In this document: positions 53,912 through 63,707 of the stretch, in pieces
Position numbering within the stretch: the stretch's first letter is position 1
Layout: each line of letters opens with the position of its first letter
Origin: Syntrophus sp963665935
Lineage (GTDB): Bacteria > Desulfobacterota > Syntrophia > Syntrophales > Syntrophaceae
DNA: 64,000 nt
Direction of reading: 5' to 3'
NCBI GenBank assembly: GCA_963665935.1
Contig: OY762510.1
Coordinates: forward strand, 1,922,001-1,986,000
Position numbers and translations under genes: made by a program
Notes under the pieces: model-generated
The model's database searches: none
Seen by the model: the letters and a program-made list of their open reading frames with translations, nothing else
What the model was told of the DNA's origin: nothing

Positions 53912-54966
53912 AGGTCCACTCCTCGGGAAGAGAAAGGCGAAACAGGCGGGAACGGGACTGGCCTCCTGCTGTTAAAGGCTTCCATGGCCTCGACCTGCAG
54001 TGCCTCTCCCATTCCCTTGTACTTGGGGGAAAAGTGGAAGAGGGAAAAACGCTTGACTGCCGCCTGCCGGGCCAGAAATCCCGCCTGCCTGGCGGTCAGG
54101 TGATACTTCAGCGTGGCTTTTTCAAGCTCTTCATGGAGGAAGGTCGCCTCGATGAAGAGCTGATCGGCGGAATCGGCCAGCTCAAGGATGCGCCGCACAT
54201 TTTCGGGAGTGTAGATCGCGTCCGTCACGTAACAGATCCGCTGTCCCCGGGTTATCTTAACCGCTTTTTCCTTTAAAAATCCCAGGGGGAGGATTTTCTT
54301 ACCCACCCGTCTTCCTCCGGATTTTCCCCAGATCCGGATGGGATAATCGTCGGGCTGGCCCTGCAGGATCGCTTCCTTGAGATCCATCAGCCAGGGACCG
54401 GTGGCGAGGCCAAGGTCTTCCAGTCCGTTTTTCAGGATGTTCAGCCGGCTTTTTTCTTCGAAGCAGAAGGCCAGGCAGGGGATGAGGTGGTTAAGAAAGG
54501 TGCCGCGTACGGAAAAAAAGGTTTCCTCCACAAGGGGTGCCGTTGCGGGGATTTCTTCTTCGCCAACCGGTTCGGGCCGAAAAGCGGCCCGGCAGCGATA
54601 GAGCCGGGATATGCGGTGGAAAGGGGAAAGCTCCGTCACCAACAGCTCGAAACCGTTGGAATAGTTTTTCACGAGGTTCCAGGTGTAACCCTGCAGCTTG
54701 CTTTCAACCTGGGAAAGAAAGCCGGGAGGGCCGAAGAGACGAATCCGCTGGTTTCTTCCCAGGCAGACCCTCAGGATCGTATCGAAACCGATAAAATGAT
54801 CCACATGGGTATGCGATACAAAAATATGCCCGATCTTGAGCATTTCCCGGGGGGCCAGGGTATGAAGATCTCCGAGATCAAAAAGAACGGACTCGTGGCG
54901 GTATTTGCATTTGATCAGGACAGCGGGATCTCCGAAAGGATCGTTGACCAATGAGGTGGAATACAC
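53908..54966 (-). CDS. Metallo-beta-lactamase-fold hydrolase, ribonuclease Z-like
   Basis: A 352-residue protein with the metal-binding motif FVSHTHVDHFIGFD near residue 52, ICYVTDAIYT (second metal Asp), FIEATFLHEEL and a late histidine region (KYHLTARQAGFLARQAAVKRFSLFHFS), in the order found in RNase Z/ElaC relatives. It is longer than typical tRNase Z, with an insert in the middle. The start is GTG 54966 with no clear ribosome-binding site. It lies 32 bases after the deformylase gene and overlaps the DUF2600 gene. A tRNA-processing role is possible, but another phosphodiester substrate is as likely. Confidence 0.78.
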   Translation of the reverse strand: MYSTSLVNDPFGDPAVLIKCKYRHESVLFDLGDLHTLAPREMLKIGHIFVSHTHVDHFIGFDTILRVCLGRNQRIRLFGPPGFLSQVESKLQGYTWNLVKNYSNGFELLVTELSPFHRISRLYRCRAAFRPEPVGEEEIPATAPLVEETFFSVRGTFLNHLIPCLAFCFEEKSRLNILKNGLEDLGLATGPWLMDLKEAILQGQPDDYPIRIWGKSGGRRVGKKILPLGFLKEKAVKITRGQRICYVTDAIYTPENVRRILELADSADQLFIEATFLHEELEKATLKYHLTARQAGFLARQAAVKRFSLFHFSPKYKGMGEALQVEAMEAFNSRRPVPFPPVSPFSSRGVDL

Positions 54967-54998
54967 GGGTGCAGGCTTTCAAAGGAGATGCCGGGGCA

Positions 54999-55571
54999 TC
55001 AGGGGATTCTCGCAAGAATCCGTTCAAAAAAGCTTTTCTTTTCTTTGGGGAAGTAGACTGTCCCCTCATAATCCACAATCAGCCTCCCGTCCAGATGGTC
55101 GAGTTCGTGCTGGGCAATGCGGGCAAGATAATCCTCGTACCGTTTGCTGATCCGGTTGCCTTTGAGATCGTAGGCCCGGACCTTGATTTCCGGGAAACGG
55201 TAGACCTCGACCTGGATATCCGGGCAGGAGAGACACCCCTCCGTCCCTTTGACCGGCTCCCCCCGGGTCTGCGTGATGCGGGGGTTGATGAGCAGATCGT
55301 AGTCCTTTTCCTTTTTGGACCAGCCTTCTTCGTCAAATCCCTTGTTGCGGAAGATGACGATCTTACGGTTGATTCCAATCTGGGGTGCTGCCAGACCCAG
55401 GGCGCCGTCCAGCTCCAGAAAGGCGTCAACCAGGGTTTGTATCTGCTCCCGGGCCTCGCGGCTCAGGGGAAGAGGGAAATCTGTCGATGGCGTGCGCAGA
55501 ATGCGCGTTTCTTCCTCGGTAAGGGCTATCTCATCCCAGAGGGTTAACACTTTGTGACTCAAAGACTTCAT
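54999..55571 (-). CDS. def: Peptide deformylase
   Basis: Metalloenzyme that removes the formyl group from new proteins. The 190-residue protein has all three signatures: GALGLAAPQIGINRKIVIF, GTEGCLSCPDI (metal Cys) and IAQHELDHLDGRLIVD (metal His pair and catalytic Glu). The C-terminus is slightly extended. It is the first gene of a minus-strand set with the RNase Z-like and DUF2600 genes. Confidence 0.95.
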   Translation of the reverse strand: MKSLSHKVLTLWDEIALTEEETRILRTPSTDFPLPLSREAREQIQTLVDAFLELDGALGLAAPQIGINRKIVIFRNKGFDEEGWSKKEKDYDLLINPRITQTRGEPVKGTEGCLSCPDIQVEVYRFPEIKVRAYDLKGNRISKRYEDYLARIAQHELDHLDGRLIVDYEGTVYFPKEKKSFFERILARIP

Positions 55572-55753
55572 GGACTGCCTCGAAAAGTTTCTATCAGTAT
55601 TTTCCTATAACATCTCAGGGCAACCATTTCAAGGATTGTCATGACGACAATATCCTTGATAATCTTTTTTCGATCTGTTAGCGTTTTGCCGCTTGCAGAA
55701 GAAGGGCTTATTCCGCCTTTCAGAAAGAACAGTCGGCAAACCGGAAAATAAAC

Positions 55754-57031
55754 GTGATTCCATCCTTGGTCGGTTATATGGCCCGGCGGAACTTTTCGCG
55801 GGTTATGCGCTTCGAGGAAGGTCAAAGGCCTTCCCTTCCCGCCGTGTCGTCGGGTGAACCGCGTCTCCTCTACCTTCATGTCCCTTTCTGCGAACGGCTC
55901 TGCCCTTACTGTTCATTCAACCGGTTTGTTTTCGAAGAGGGGCGCTGCCGGGAGTATTTTTCCGCTCTCCGCAAAGAAATCCGTCTCTATAAGGAAAAAG
56001 GCTACAACTTCGGCGGGGTTTATGTCGGCGGGGGGACCCCCACACTCCTTCTGGACGAACTGGAAGAGACCCTGGATCTGGTCCGCCGGTGTTTTTCCAT
56101 TCGAGAGGTATCCGTCGAGACCAATCCGAACCATCTCGTTCCCGAGCGGCTGGAGCGGCTGAGCCGGATCGGAATCAACCGCCTTTCCGTGGGGATTCAG
56201 AGTTTCAATGACGATCTGCTGAAAGCCATGGACCGGTATGACAAATACGGAAGCGGCGCCGAGATTGTCGAAAGGCTCAAGCAGGCGCAGGGGCGCTTTG
56301 ACACCCTGAACGCAGATATGATCTTCAATTTTCCTTCTCAGGATATGGCCATGCTGGACCGGGATCTGGATATCCTTCTCGATCTGGGTGTGGATCAGGT
56401 CACCTGGTATCCCCTCATGGTTTCCGACTCGACGCGGCAACTGGTCACCCGGACATTGGGGGCTGTCGGCAAGGGAAGGGAAAAGGCGTTCTACGAACGG
56501 ATACGGGAGAGGTTAGGCCGGGAGTACCGGTTTTCCTCAGCCTGGTGCTTTTCCCGCAAGGGGACCATGATCGATGAGTATATCGTGGATTATGACGAGT
56601 ACGCGGGCCTGGGGAGCGGCTCCATCGGCTATCTGGACGGCGTCTGCTATGCCAACACCTTTGATCTTGCCGAGTACTGCAAGCGGCTGAGCCGGGGTGA
56701 ACTGCCGCTGATGGCCGCCCGGACCTTTACCCTGGAAGAGCGGATGCGCTATGATTTCGTCATGAAGCTCTTTTCGACAAAACTCAACCATTCCCAGTTG
56801 ATGGCAAAATACGGCGGTCACCTGTCCCCGAGGCTCTGGCTGGATCTCATCCTTTTCCGGCTGGTCGGCGCCTTGAGGTATTCAGAGCCGGACTGGCGGT
56901 TGACCAAGTGGGGCTGCTATCTCTGGGTGGTCATTATGAGAGAGTTCTTTACTGCGGTGAATAATTTCCGTGACTTCTGCCGGGCAGAGGGCCGCGGAGG
57001 GGATATGCCTCTGGTCAAAATTCAGGAGTGA
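55754..57031 (+). CDS. HemN-like radical SAM protein (coproporphyrinogen III oxidase family)
   Basis: A 425-residue radical SAM enzyme. The iron-sulfur site CERLCPYCSF (CxxxCxxC) follows LLYLHVPFC, and GVYVGGGTPTLL, ISVETNPNHL-type (VSVETNPNH), INRLSVGIQSFND and DADMIFNFP-like (LNADMIFNFPSQD) motifs are those of the HemN family. Members include true coproporphyrinogen dehydrogenase, heme chaperones (HemW) and heme-degrading enzymes; which applies here cannot be told. The start is GTG 55754, or ATG 55778, each with a weak ribosome-binding site. It is followed 4 bases later by selA. Confidence 0.85.
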   Translation: MIPSLVGYMARRNFSRVMRFEEGQRPSLPAVSSGEPRLLYLHVPFCERLCPYCSFNRFVFEEGRCREYFSALRKEIRLYKEKGYNFGGVYVGGGTPTLLLDELEETLDLVRRCFSIREVSVETNPNHLVPERLERLSRIGINRLSVGIQSFNDDLLKAMDRYDKYGSGAEIVERLKQAQGRFDTLNADMIFNFPSQDMAMLDRDLDILLDLGVDQVTWYPLMVSDSTRQLVTRTLGAVGKGREKAFYERIRERLGREYRFSSAWCFSRKGTMIDEYIVDYDEYAGLGSGSIGYLDGVCYANTFDLAEYCKRLSRGELPLMAARTFTLEERMRYDFVMKLFSTKLNHSQLMAKYGGHLSPRLWLDLILFRLVGALRYSEPDWRLTKWGCYLWVVIMREFFTAVNNFRDFCRAEGRGGDMPLVKIQE

Positions 57032-57035
57032 GTCC

Positions 57036-58454
57036 ATGAATGAACAGATCCAGACATTGCTGCGGGGACTTCCGAAAATCGATGAAATTCTCCTGATTCT
57101 GGAAAAACGGAATGTGGAGGGGCGCGCCCCCCGGGAAGTGGTCCGGGCGGCCTGCCGGGAGGCGGTGGAGGATCTGCGGCGATCGATTCTTTCCAAGAAA
57201 GGCGATGGGGGAAAGATGCGCCTCCCCTTGGCCACGGAAATCGCCGACCTCGTAGAAAGGCGCATGGATGCCCTGCACCGCCCCCGTCTCAAGCGCGTCA
57301 TCAATGCCACAGGGGTGATTCTGCATACGAACCTGGGGCGGGCGCCACTCTGCCGGGAAGCGAGAGATCAGCTGCTGTCCGTGGCGGAAGGTTACTCCAA
57401 TCTGGAATACGATCTGGCCAGGGGCGAGCGGGGAAAACGCTATGACGCCGTTCGGGAGCTGCTTTGTCTCCTGGCCGGGGTTGAGGATGCCCTGGTGGTC
57501 AACAACAATGCCGCCGCGGTGCTTCTGGCGCTCAATACCCTGGCGGAGGGCCGGGAAGTGATCGTATCCCGGGGGGAACTCGTGGAAATCGGAGGAGAAT
57601 TCCGCGTCCCGGAGATCATGGAAAAGAGTGGCGGCCGGCTTCGGGAAGTGGGAGCAACCAACCGGACCCGTCTGGCGGATTACGAACGGGCCATTTCCCC
57701 CGAGACGGGACTGATCCTCAAGGTTCATTCCAGCAATTTCAAAATGGTGGGCTTTACGGAGGAGACGTCCCTGGAAGAGCTGGTGGCGCTGGGGAAAAAG
57801 CATTCCCTCCCGGTCATGTATGATGTGGGCAGCGGATGCTTTCTCGATCTTGCGGAATATGGCCTGCCCGGTGAGCCCGTCGTCAGGGAGGTAGCCGCCA
57901 GCGGCGTGGATGTCCTGACCTTCAGCGGCGATAAAATGCTGGGCGGGCCGCAGGCGGGAATCATCCTGGGACGGCGCAATCTCCTCGAGAAAATTCAGCG
58001 GAATCCCCTGAATCGGGCCCTGCGGATCGATAAAATGACCCTGGCTGCACTGGAGGCAACGTTGAGGGTCTATCTGAATCCGAAGGAGGCGGTGAACCGG
58101 CTGCGGATTCTCAAGGCCCTGACGGAACCCCTGAACGATGTGACCCGGCGGGCCAGGAAGCTGTTGGGGATGCTGAAGCGGGTTTTGCCGACTTCTTTCT
58201 CTTGCGCACTGAGGCCGGGCGTTTCGATGGTCGGGGGCGGGGCCCTGCCCGGAATGGAAATTCCAACCACGATGGTGGGGATCCGGATGTCCGGATTCTC
58301 CGCGGGGCGTCTCGAAGAGCGCCTGCGCCGACTGGATGTCCCGATTATCGTCCGGGTGGCCAACAATGAACTCCTCCTGGATCTCCGCACGATCGCCGAG
58401 GATGAACTGAAGCTGATCCGCGAAGGCTTGCTCTCTCTTGCTGAAAACCCCTGA
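57036..58454 (+). CDS. selA: L-seryl-tRNA(Sec) selenium transferase
   Basis: PLP enzyme that converts seryl-tRNA(Sec) to selenocysteinyl-tRNA. The 472-residue protein has RVINATGVILHTNLGRAPL, NNNAAAVLLALNTLA, EIGGEFRVPEIMEKSG, SNFKMVGFTEE and the PLP lysine in VDVLTFSGDKMLGGPQAG, all SelA hallmarks, and normal length. ATG 57036 follows AGGAG within the end of the upstream gene. It implies that the organism makes selenoproteins; selB, selC and selD are not in this window. Confidence 0.95.
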   Translation: MNEQIQTLLRGLPKIDEILLILEKRNVEGRAPREVVRAACREAVEDLRRSILSKKGDGGKMRLPLATEIADLVERRMDALHRPRLKRVINATGVILHTNLGRAPLCREARDQLLSVAEGYSNLEYDLARGERGKRYDAVRELLCLLAGVEDALVVNNNAAAVLLALNTLAEGREVIVSRGELVEIGGEFRVPEIMEKSGGRLREVGATNRTRLADYERAISPETGLILKVHSSNFKMVGFTEETSLEELVALGKKHSLPVMYDVGSGCFLDLAEYGLPGEPVVREVAASGVDVLTFSGDKMLGGPQAGIILGRRNLLEKIQRNPLNRALRIDKMTLAALEATLRVYLNPKEAVNRLRILKALTEPLNDVTRRARKLLGMLKRVLPTSFSCALRPGVSMVGGGALPGMEIPTTMVGIRMSGFSAGRLEERLRRLDVPIIVRVANNELLLDLRTIAEDELKLIREGLLSLAENP

Positions 58455-58466
58455 AGAAGATTCGCC

Positions 58467-59447
<981 letters not shown>

Positions 59448-59535
59448 AAAAATTTTCATCGATTCAAATTCCATTCAGTCAAAGGAAACGCAGCATTCGT
59501 TAAAGCATCGCCAAGTAGAATTTCAAGGAGGAGAC

Positions 59536-60342
59536 TTGTTTCCGATCGCTCAAAGGGAGTCCGTAACCTTTCTGCAAGCTGAGAATTTCCTGGATTTCGA
59601 ATTCCTGATCCACGCCTTCTGCTCCCGCCGGGGTGGTGTCAGCCATGGAGCCTTTTCGTCCTTGAACATGACCACAGCACAGGGGGACGAAGCGGGAAAG
59701 GTTGAAGAAAACTGGAAAATTCTCAGCCGCTCCTTTGACATTCCGGTAGAATCCTTTTTGGTCCTGGACCAGGTGCACAAAGATGAGGTCCTCGTCGTCA
59801 GGGAAGATCCCGATCCGGCATCGGACAGGCCGGTTCCTGTCTGTGATGCCTGCGTAACGCAGCTCCCGGAGGTGGCCCTCTGTATTCGCACCGCTGACTG
59901 TGTGCCGATTTTTCTTCTGGACCCCGGTAGGCGAGTTGTTGGCGCGATTCATGCAGGATGGGGAGGGACGGCGCTGCAAATTACCGCCAGGGTCATTGAC
60001 GTCATGATCAGGGAGTTTCAATGCCGTCCTGCGGAAATTCTGGCGGCTATCGGTCCTTCCATCGGGCCATGCTGTTATGAAGTGGATCGTCGGGTCTATC
60101 TGGCGATGCGTCACCATGCCGGATCCAAAAAATTTTTCCGTACCGCATCCCGCTCTGAAAAATGGAACTTGGATTTGCCCCTGGCAAATCTGCATCAGCT
60201 TCTCGAAAAAGGGTTGCGCAGGAAAAATATTGCATCGTCCGGCCAGTGTACCTTCTGCAATCCCGATTTATTCTTTTCTCACCGGAGGGATCTAGGAGTG
60301 ACCGGACGACACGTAAATTTTATTATGCTGAAAAAAAGTTGA
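59536..60342 (+). CDS. pgeF: PgeF/YfiH multicopper-fold protein (peptidoglycan editing factor)
   Basis: A 268-residue laccase-domain protein of the YfiH family: HAFCSRRGGVSHGAFSSLNM, VLDQVHKDEVLVV, CIRTADCVPIFLLD, GAIHAGWGGTALQI and AAIGPSIGPCCYEVD, with the conserved metal-binding Cys and His residues. Family members have been linked to peptidoglycan editing and to purine-nucleoside or polyphenol activities. I choose the TTG at 59536, as AAGGAGGAG lies at ideal distance. An ATG farther up would begin inside the rluD gene and lack a binding site. Confidence 0.9.
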   Translation: MFPIAQRESVTFLQAENFLDFEFLIHAFCSRRGGVSHGAFSSLNMTTAQGDEAGKVEENWKILSRSFDIPVESFLVLDQVHKDEVLVVREDPDPASDRPVPVCDACVTQLPEVALCIRTADCVPIFLLDPGRRVVGAIHAGWGGTALQITARVIDVMIREFQCRPAEILAAIGPSIGPCCYEVDRRVYLAMRHHAGSKKFFRTASRSEKWNLDLPLANLHQLLEKGLRRKNIASSGQCTFCNPDLFFSHRRDLGVTGRHVNFIMLKKS

Positions 60343-60366
60343 AACATACGGAATATAAAATATTTC

Positions 60367-60395
60367 TTGACATCACCAGGGGATTGTAATAATGC
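60367..60395 (+). promoter_or_regulatory. Possible promoter upstream of rho
   Basis: TTGACA (60367-60372) and TAATGC (60390-60395) with a 17-base spacer lie in the 299-base gap before rho. A 240-base leader would result, which fits the known autogenous regulation of rho genes in other bacteria. The -10 match is partial. Confidence 0.4.
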
Positions 60396-60609
60396 TGCGA
60401 CTCTGAGAAAGGATTATGTCAAGCCCTTCCGCATGGATTATTTCCTGAGTTCAGAATAGCAATCTATTACATTAATCCACGTTCCTCAAATTTCGCTCGT
60501 TGCAAATAAAGTCATACTTTTCCCGACAAGAAATGTTTTATTTATGGAGCATTGGCGAGCTGCAGGGTTGGAGCTGTGTCCGTGTGCAGCGCCTATGTAT
60601 TTCCCTCGG

Positions 60610-60631
60610 GATAATCGTAAGATAATCGTAA
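60610..60631 (+). repeat. 11-bp tandem duplication just before the rho start
   Basis: GATAATCGTAA occurs twice in perfect tandem (60610-60620 and 60621-60631), followed by the AAGGATAAG ribosome-binding region and the rho ATG at 60642. It may be a slippage product or part of the leader. Confidence 0.6.
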
Positions 60632-60641
60632 GGATAAGAAT

Positions 60642-61889
60642 ATGAATATTGAAGAAATCAAAAGACAGCCGATCAGCGAACTGGCCCATCTTGCCAAGGA
60701 GTTGAATGTAGTCGGCGCCAGCGGAATGAGAAGACAGGATCTCATCTTCGCAATCCTACAGGCTCAGGCGGAAAAAAATGGGATGATCTCCGGGTCGGGC
60801 GTCCTGGAAATCCTTCCCGATGGGTTCGGCTTCCTCCGGGCTGTCGATTACAATTATCTGCCCAGCCCCGATGACATCTATATTTCTCCTTCACAGATCC
60901 GGCGCTTCAATCTCCGGACCGGGGACACGATCTCCGGGGAGGTCAGACCGCCAAAGGAAGGCGAAAAATATTTCGCCTTGCTCAAGGTTGACACCATCAA
61001 CTATGAAGCTTCCGAATTCGCCCGCGACAAAATTCTCTTCGACAATCTGATTCCCGTCTATCCCCATGACAAATTGAATCTGGAAGGCGATTCTGAAAAT
61101 TATTCGACACGGATCATGGATCTTTTCACCCCCATCGGCAAGGGTCAGCGGGGGCTGATCGTGTCGCCTCCCCGGGCAGGCAAGACGGTTCTCCTCCAGG
61201 ACATTGCTCACAGCATCACGGCGAATCACAAAGAGGTCATTCTTATGGTGCTGCTGATCGACGAGCGGCCGGAGGAAGTGACCGACATGCAGAGAAGCGT
61301 CAATGGAGAGGTGATTTCCTCTACCTTTGACGAACCGGCGACCCGACATGTCCAGGTTGCCGAGATGGTCATTGAGAAGGCCAAGAGACTGGTCGAGCAC
61401 AAGCGGGACGTGGTCATCCTCCTGGACAGCATCACGAGGTTGGCCAGGGCTTATAATACCGTCGTTCCTCCCAGCGGGAAGGTGCTTTCCGGCGGTGTGG
61501 ATTCCAATGCCCTCCACAAACCCAAACGGTTTTTCGGGGCCGCCCGGAACATCGAGAACGGAGGCAGCCTGACCATCATTTCCACGGCGCTGATCGACAC
61601 GGGCAGCCGCATGGATGAGGTCATCTTCGAAGAGTTCAAGGGGACGGGCAACATGGAACTGCATCTGGATCGCCGGATTGCGGATCGGCGCGTCTTTCCG
61701 GCCTTTGATCTGATCCGTTCCGGCACCCGGAAAGAGGAACTTCTGACTGCAAAGAATAATCTCAATCGAATCTGGATTCTGCGCAGGCTTCTCCAGGAGA
61801 TGAATCCAGTGGATGCCATGGAGTTCATCATCGACAAGATGCGGAAGACGGAGACCAACCAGGCTTTTCTGGATTCCATGAATTCATGA
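60642..61889 (+). CDS. rho: Transcription termination factor Rho
   Basis: Hexameric RNA-dependent ATPase that ends transcription. The 415-residue protein has the N-terminal helical domain, the RNA-binding cold-shock-like domain (LPDGFGFLRAVDYNYLPSPDDIYISPSQI), Walker A RGLIVSPPRAGKTVLLQDI, Walker B VVILLDSITRLARAYN and the R-loop region GAARNIENGGSLTI. Length is typical. It heads the rho-rpmE-prfA-prmC block. Confidence 0.97.
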   Translation: MNIEEIKRQPISELAHLAKELNVVGASGMRRQDLIFAILQAQAEKNGMISGSGVLEILPDGFGFLRAVDYNYLPSPDDIYISPSQIRRFNLRTGDTISGEVRPPKEGEKYFALLKVDTINYEASEFARDKILFDNLIPVYPHDKLNLEGDSENYSTRIMDLFTPIGKGQRGLIVSPPRAGKTVLLQDIAHSITANHKEVILMVLLIDERPEEVTDMQRSVNGEVISSTFDEPATRHVQVAEMVIEKAKRLVEHKRDVVILLDSITRLARAYNTVVPPSGKVLSGGVDSNALHKPKRFFGAARNIENGGSLTIISTALIDTGSRMDEVIFEEFKGTGNMELHLDRRIADRRVFPAFDLIRSGTRKEELLTAKNNLNRIWILRRLLQEMNPVDAMEFIIDKMRKTETNQAFLDSMNS

Positions 61890-62026
61890 GGATTGATAAA
61901 AATCCTTGAATTTATAAGCCGGATGATTATAATCCCTCAAAAATTCAACAGCAGTACGAAGCCTGAATGCCCGGCATTTCCGGGAGAAACAGCGGAATTC
62001 AAAATTAGGGAGGTTTGGACAAGATT

Positions 62027-62242
62027 ATGAAAGAAGGAATTCATCCTGACTATAAAGAGACAACCATTACCTGCGTCTGCGGGAATGTGATTGAAACCCG
62101 GTCAACAAAAAAAGACATCAAGGTGGAAATCTGTTCCCAGTGTCATCCCTTTATCACCGGGAAGCAAAAGATTATTGACACGGCCGGCCGTGTGGAACGG
62201 TTCAACCAGAAATACGCGAAACGCAACGAAAAAAAGGCGTAG
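62027..62242 (+). CDS. rpmE: 50S ribosomal protein L31 (zinc-binding form)
   Basis: A 71-residue ribosomal protein: MKEGIHPDYKETTITCVCGN, SQCHPFITGKQKIIDTAGRVERF. The four zinc cysteines are present as CxC (16, 18) and CxxC (37, 40), so this is the C+ form. ATG 62027 fits the family start; an upstream TTG would sit on the GGAGG sequence. Confidence 0.95.
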   Translation: MKEGIHPDYKETTITCVCGNVIETRSTKKDIKVEICSQCHPFITGKQKIIDTAGRVERFNQKYAKRNEKKA

Positions 62243-62263
62243 CTGCGAGCTTTTTCCTTTATC

Positions 62264-62394
62264 ATTCCAATTTCAGATCAAAGATGGTATTCGAGGCCGT
62301 TAAGTAAAGGCGACACCGGGGTGCCGCGGTGTGCAGCCAAGGGCTGGCAGGCGAAAGCGTCCATGCGGAGGGTGCATCGATCCGAAATTGGAAG
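62264..62394. repeat. 131-bp palindromic MITE-like element, terminal repeat type A with core 2
   Basis: The left end ATTCCAATTTCAGATC (62264-62279) pairs with the inverted right end CTTCCAATTTCGGATC (62379-62394) with two mismatches. The ends closely match those of the element at 8941, but the interior is different and GC-rich, with an ACACCG / CGGTGT hairpin (about 62310-62330). It lies in the 361-base gap between rpmE and prfA, inside what is normally a single transcription unit. The remainder of the gap (62395-62603) shows no gene or clear structure. Confidence 0.65.
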
Positions 62395-62603
62395 AAAACG
62401 GTGCGGTGACTTCCTCGATTTCTGGAGAACTCGGGGAATACGCCGAAGCGTAGAACAGTTTTCCCTCCTTAGGCAAGAAAAATACCTCTTCGTGAATTTT
62501 CTTGGATTTCTCTGAAAAGACCTGCAAGGCTGAGCTCTTCTTGCGGAGGATATCGATCCGTCCCAGCAGATGCCGCCTAAAATAATGTAAAGAAACGGAA
62601 ATC

Positions 62604-63674
62604 ATGTTTAGTAAGCTGAAAGATGTTGAGTCGCGCTACCAGGAACTGGAAGAACTTTTGAGCGACCCGGCCGTTGTAAGCCGGCAGAGCCTGTATCAGA
62701 AGTATGCCAAGGAACATGCGGATCTTCGTGATCTTGTGGACGCTTACCGGAAATATGAGAAAGTTGCTCAAGGCATTGAGGAAGGGCAGCAGCTTCTGCG
62801 CGGGGATGATGAGGAACTGAAGGAAATTGCCCGGGAGGAATTGCCGGAACTCCGGCAGCAATTGGCTCAGCTGGAAGAAAGAATGAAGATCCTTCTGCTT
62901 CCCAAGGACCCCAACGATGAACGGAATGTCTTTCTGGAAATCCGGGCCGGGACGGGGGGAGACGAGGCGGGTCTCTTCGTGGGCGATCTTTTCCGGATGT
63001 ATGCCCGTTATGCGGAAGAACGACGGTGGAAAGTGGAAGTGATCAGCAGCACACCGTCCGGCGGCGTCGGAGGATTCAAGGAAATCATCGCCTCTCTTGC
63101 CGGTCAGGGGGCCTACAGCCAGTTGAAGTACGAAAGCGGGGTCCACAGGGTGCAGCGCGTGCCCGTGACTGAAGCCCAGGGGCGGATTCACACCTCGGCG
63201 GTGACCGTCGCGATTCTGCCGGAAGCGGATGAGGTCGAGGTCACCATCGATCCCAATGATCTGCGCATTGATGTCTTTCATTCCAGCGGCCATGGGGGGC
63301 AGAGCGTCAATACCACCGATTCCGCCGTGCGGATTACCCATCTCCCCACAGGGCTGGTGGTAAGCTGCCAGGACGAAAAGTCGCAGCTCAAGAACAAGGC
63401 CAAGGGGATGAAGGTCCTGCGGGCCCGCCTCCTGGATATCATGGTCAAAAAACAGAATGCCGAGATCTCGGAGGCCAGAAAAAGTCAGGTCGGCAGTGGC
63501 GATCGGAGCGAAAGAATCCGGACCTACAACTTTCCTCAGGGACGCGTTACGGATCACCGGGTGGGTTTGACCCTCTACAGCCTGGAGAATATCCTGGGGG
63601 GAGGCATTCAGGAGTTCGTCGATGCCCTGACGGCTCATTTTCAGGCAGAGGCCCTGAAGCAATCCACGGGTTGA
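62604..63674 (+). CDS. prfA: Peptide chain release factor 1
   Basis: Ends translation at UAA and UAG codons. The 356-residue protein has GGDEAGLFVGDLFRMYARYAE, the recognition loop region VHRVQRVPVTEAQGRIHTS (RF1-type P-x-T), and the catalytic GGQ motif in VFHSSGHGGQSVNTTDSAVRI. The lack of the SPF motif and of the programmed frameshift separates it from RF2. It is followed by prmC, whose product methylates the GGQ glutamine. Confidence 0.97.
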   Translation: MFSKLKDVESRYQELEELLSDPAVVSRQSLYQKYAKEHADLRDLVDAYRKYEKVAQGIEEGQQLLRGDDEELKEIAREELPELRQQLAQLEERMKILLLPKDPNDERNVFLEIRAGTGGDEAGLFVGDLFRMYARYAEERRWKVEVISSTPSGGVGGFKEIIASLAGQGAYSQLKYESGVHRVQRVPVTEAQGRIHTSAVTVAILPEADEVEVTIDPNDLRIDVFHSSGHGGQSVNTTDSAVRITHLPTGLVVSCQDEKSQLKNKAKGMKVLRARLLDIMVKKQNAEISEARKSQVGSGDRSERIRTYNFPQGRVTDHRVGLTLYSLENILGGGIQEFVDALTAHFQAEALKQSTG

Positions 63675-63707
63675 TCCTGGCGAAAGGGCCCCTTCTCTAC
63701 GGCAAAG

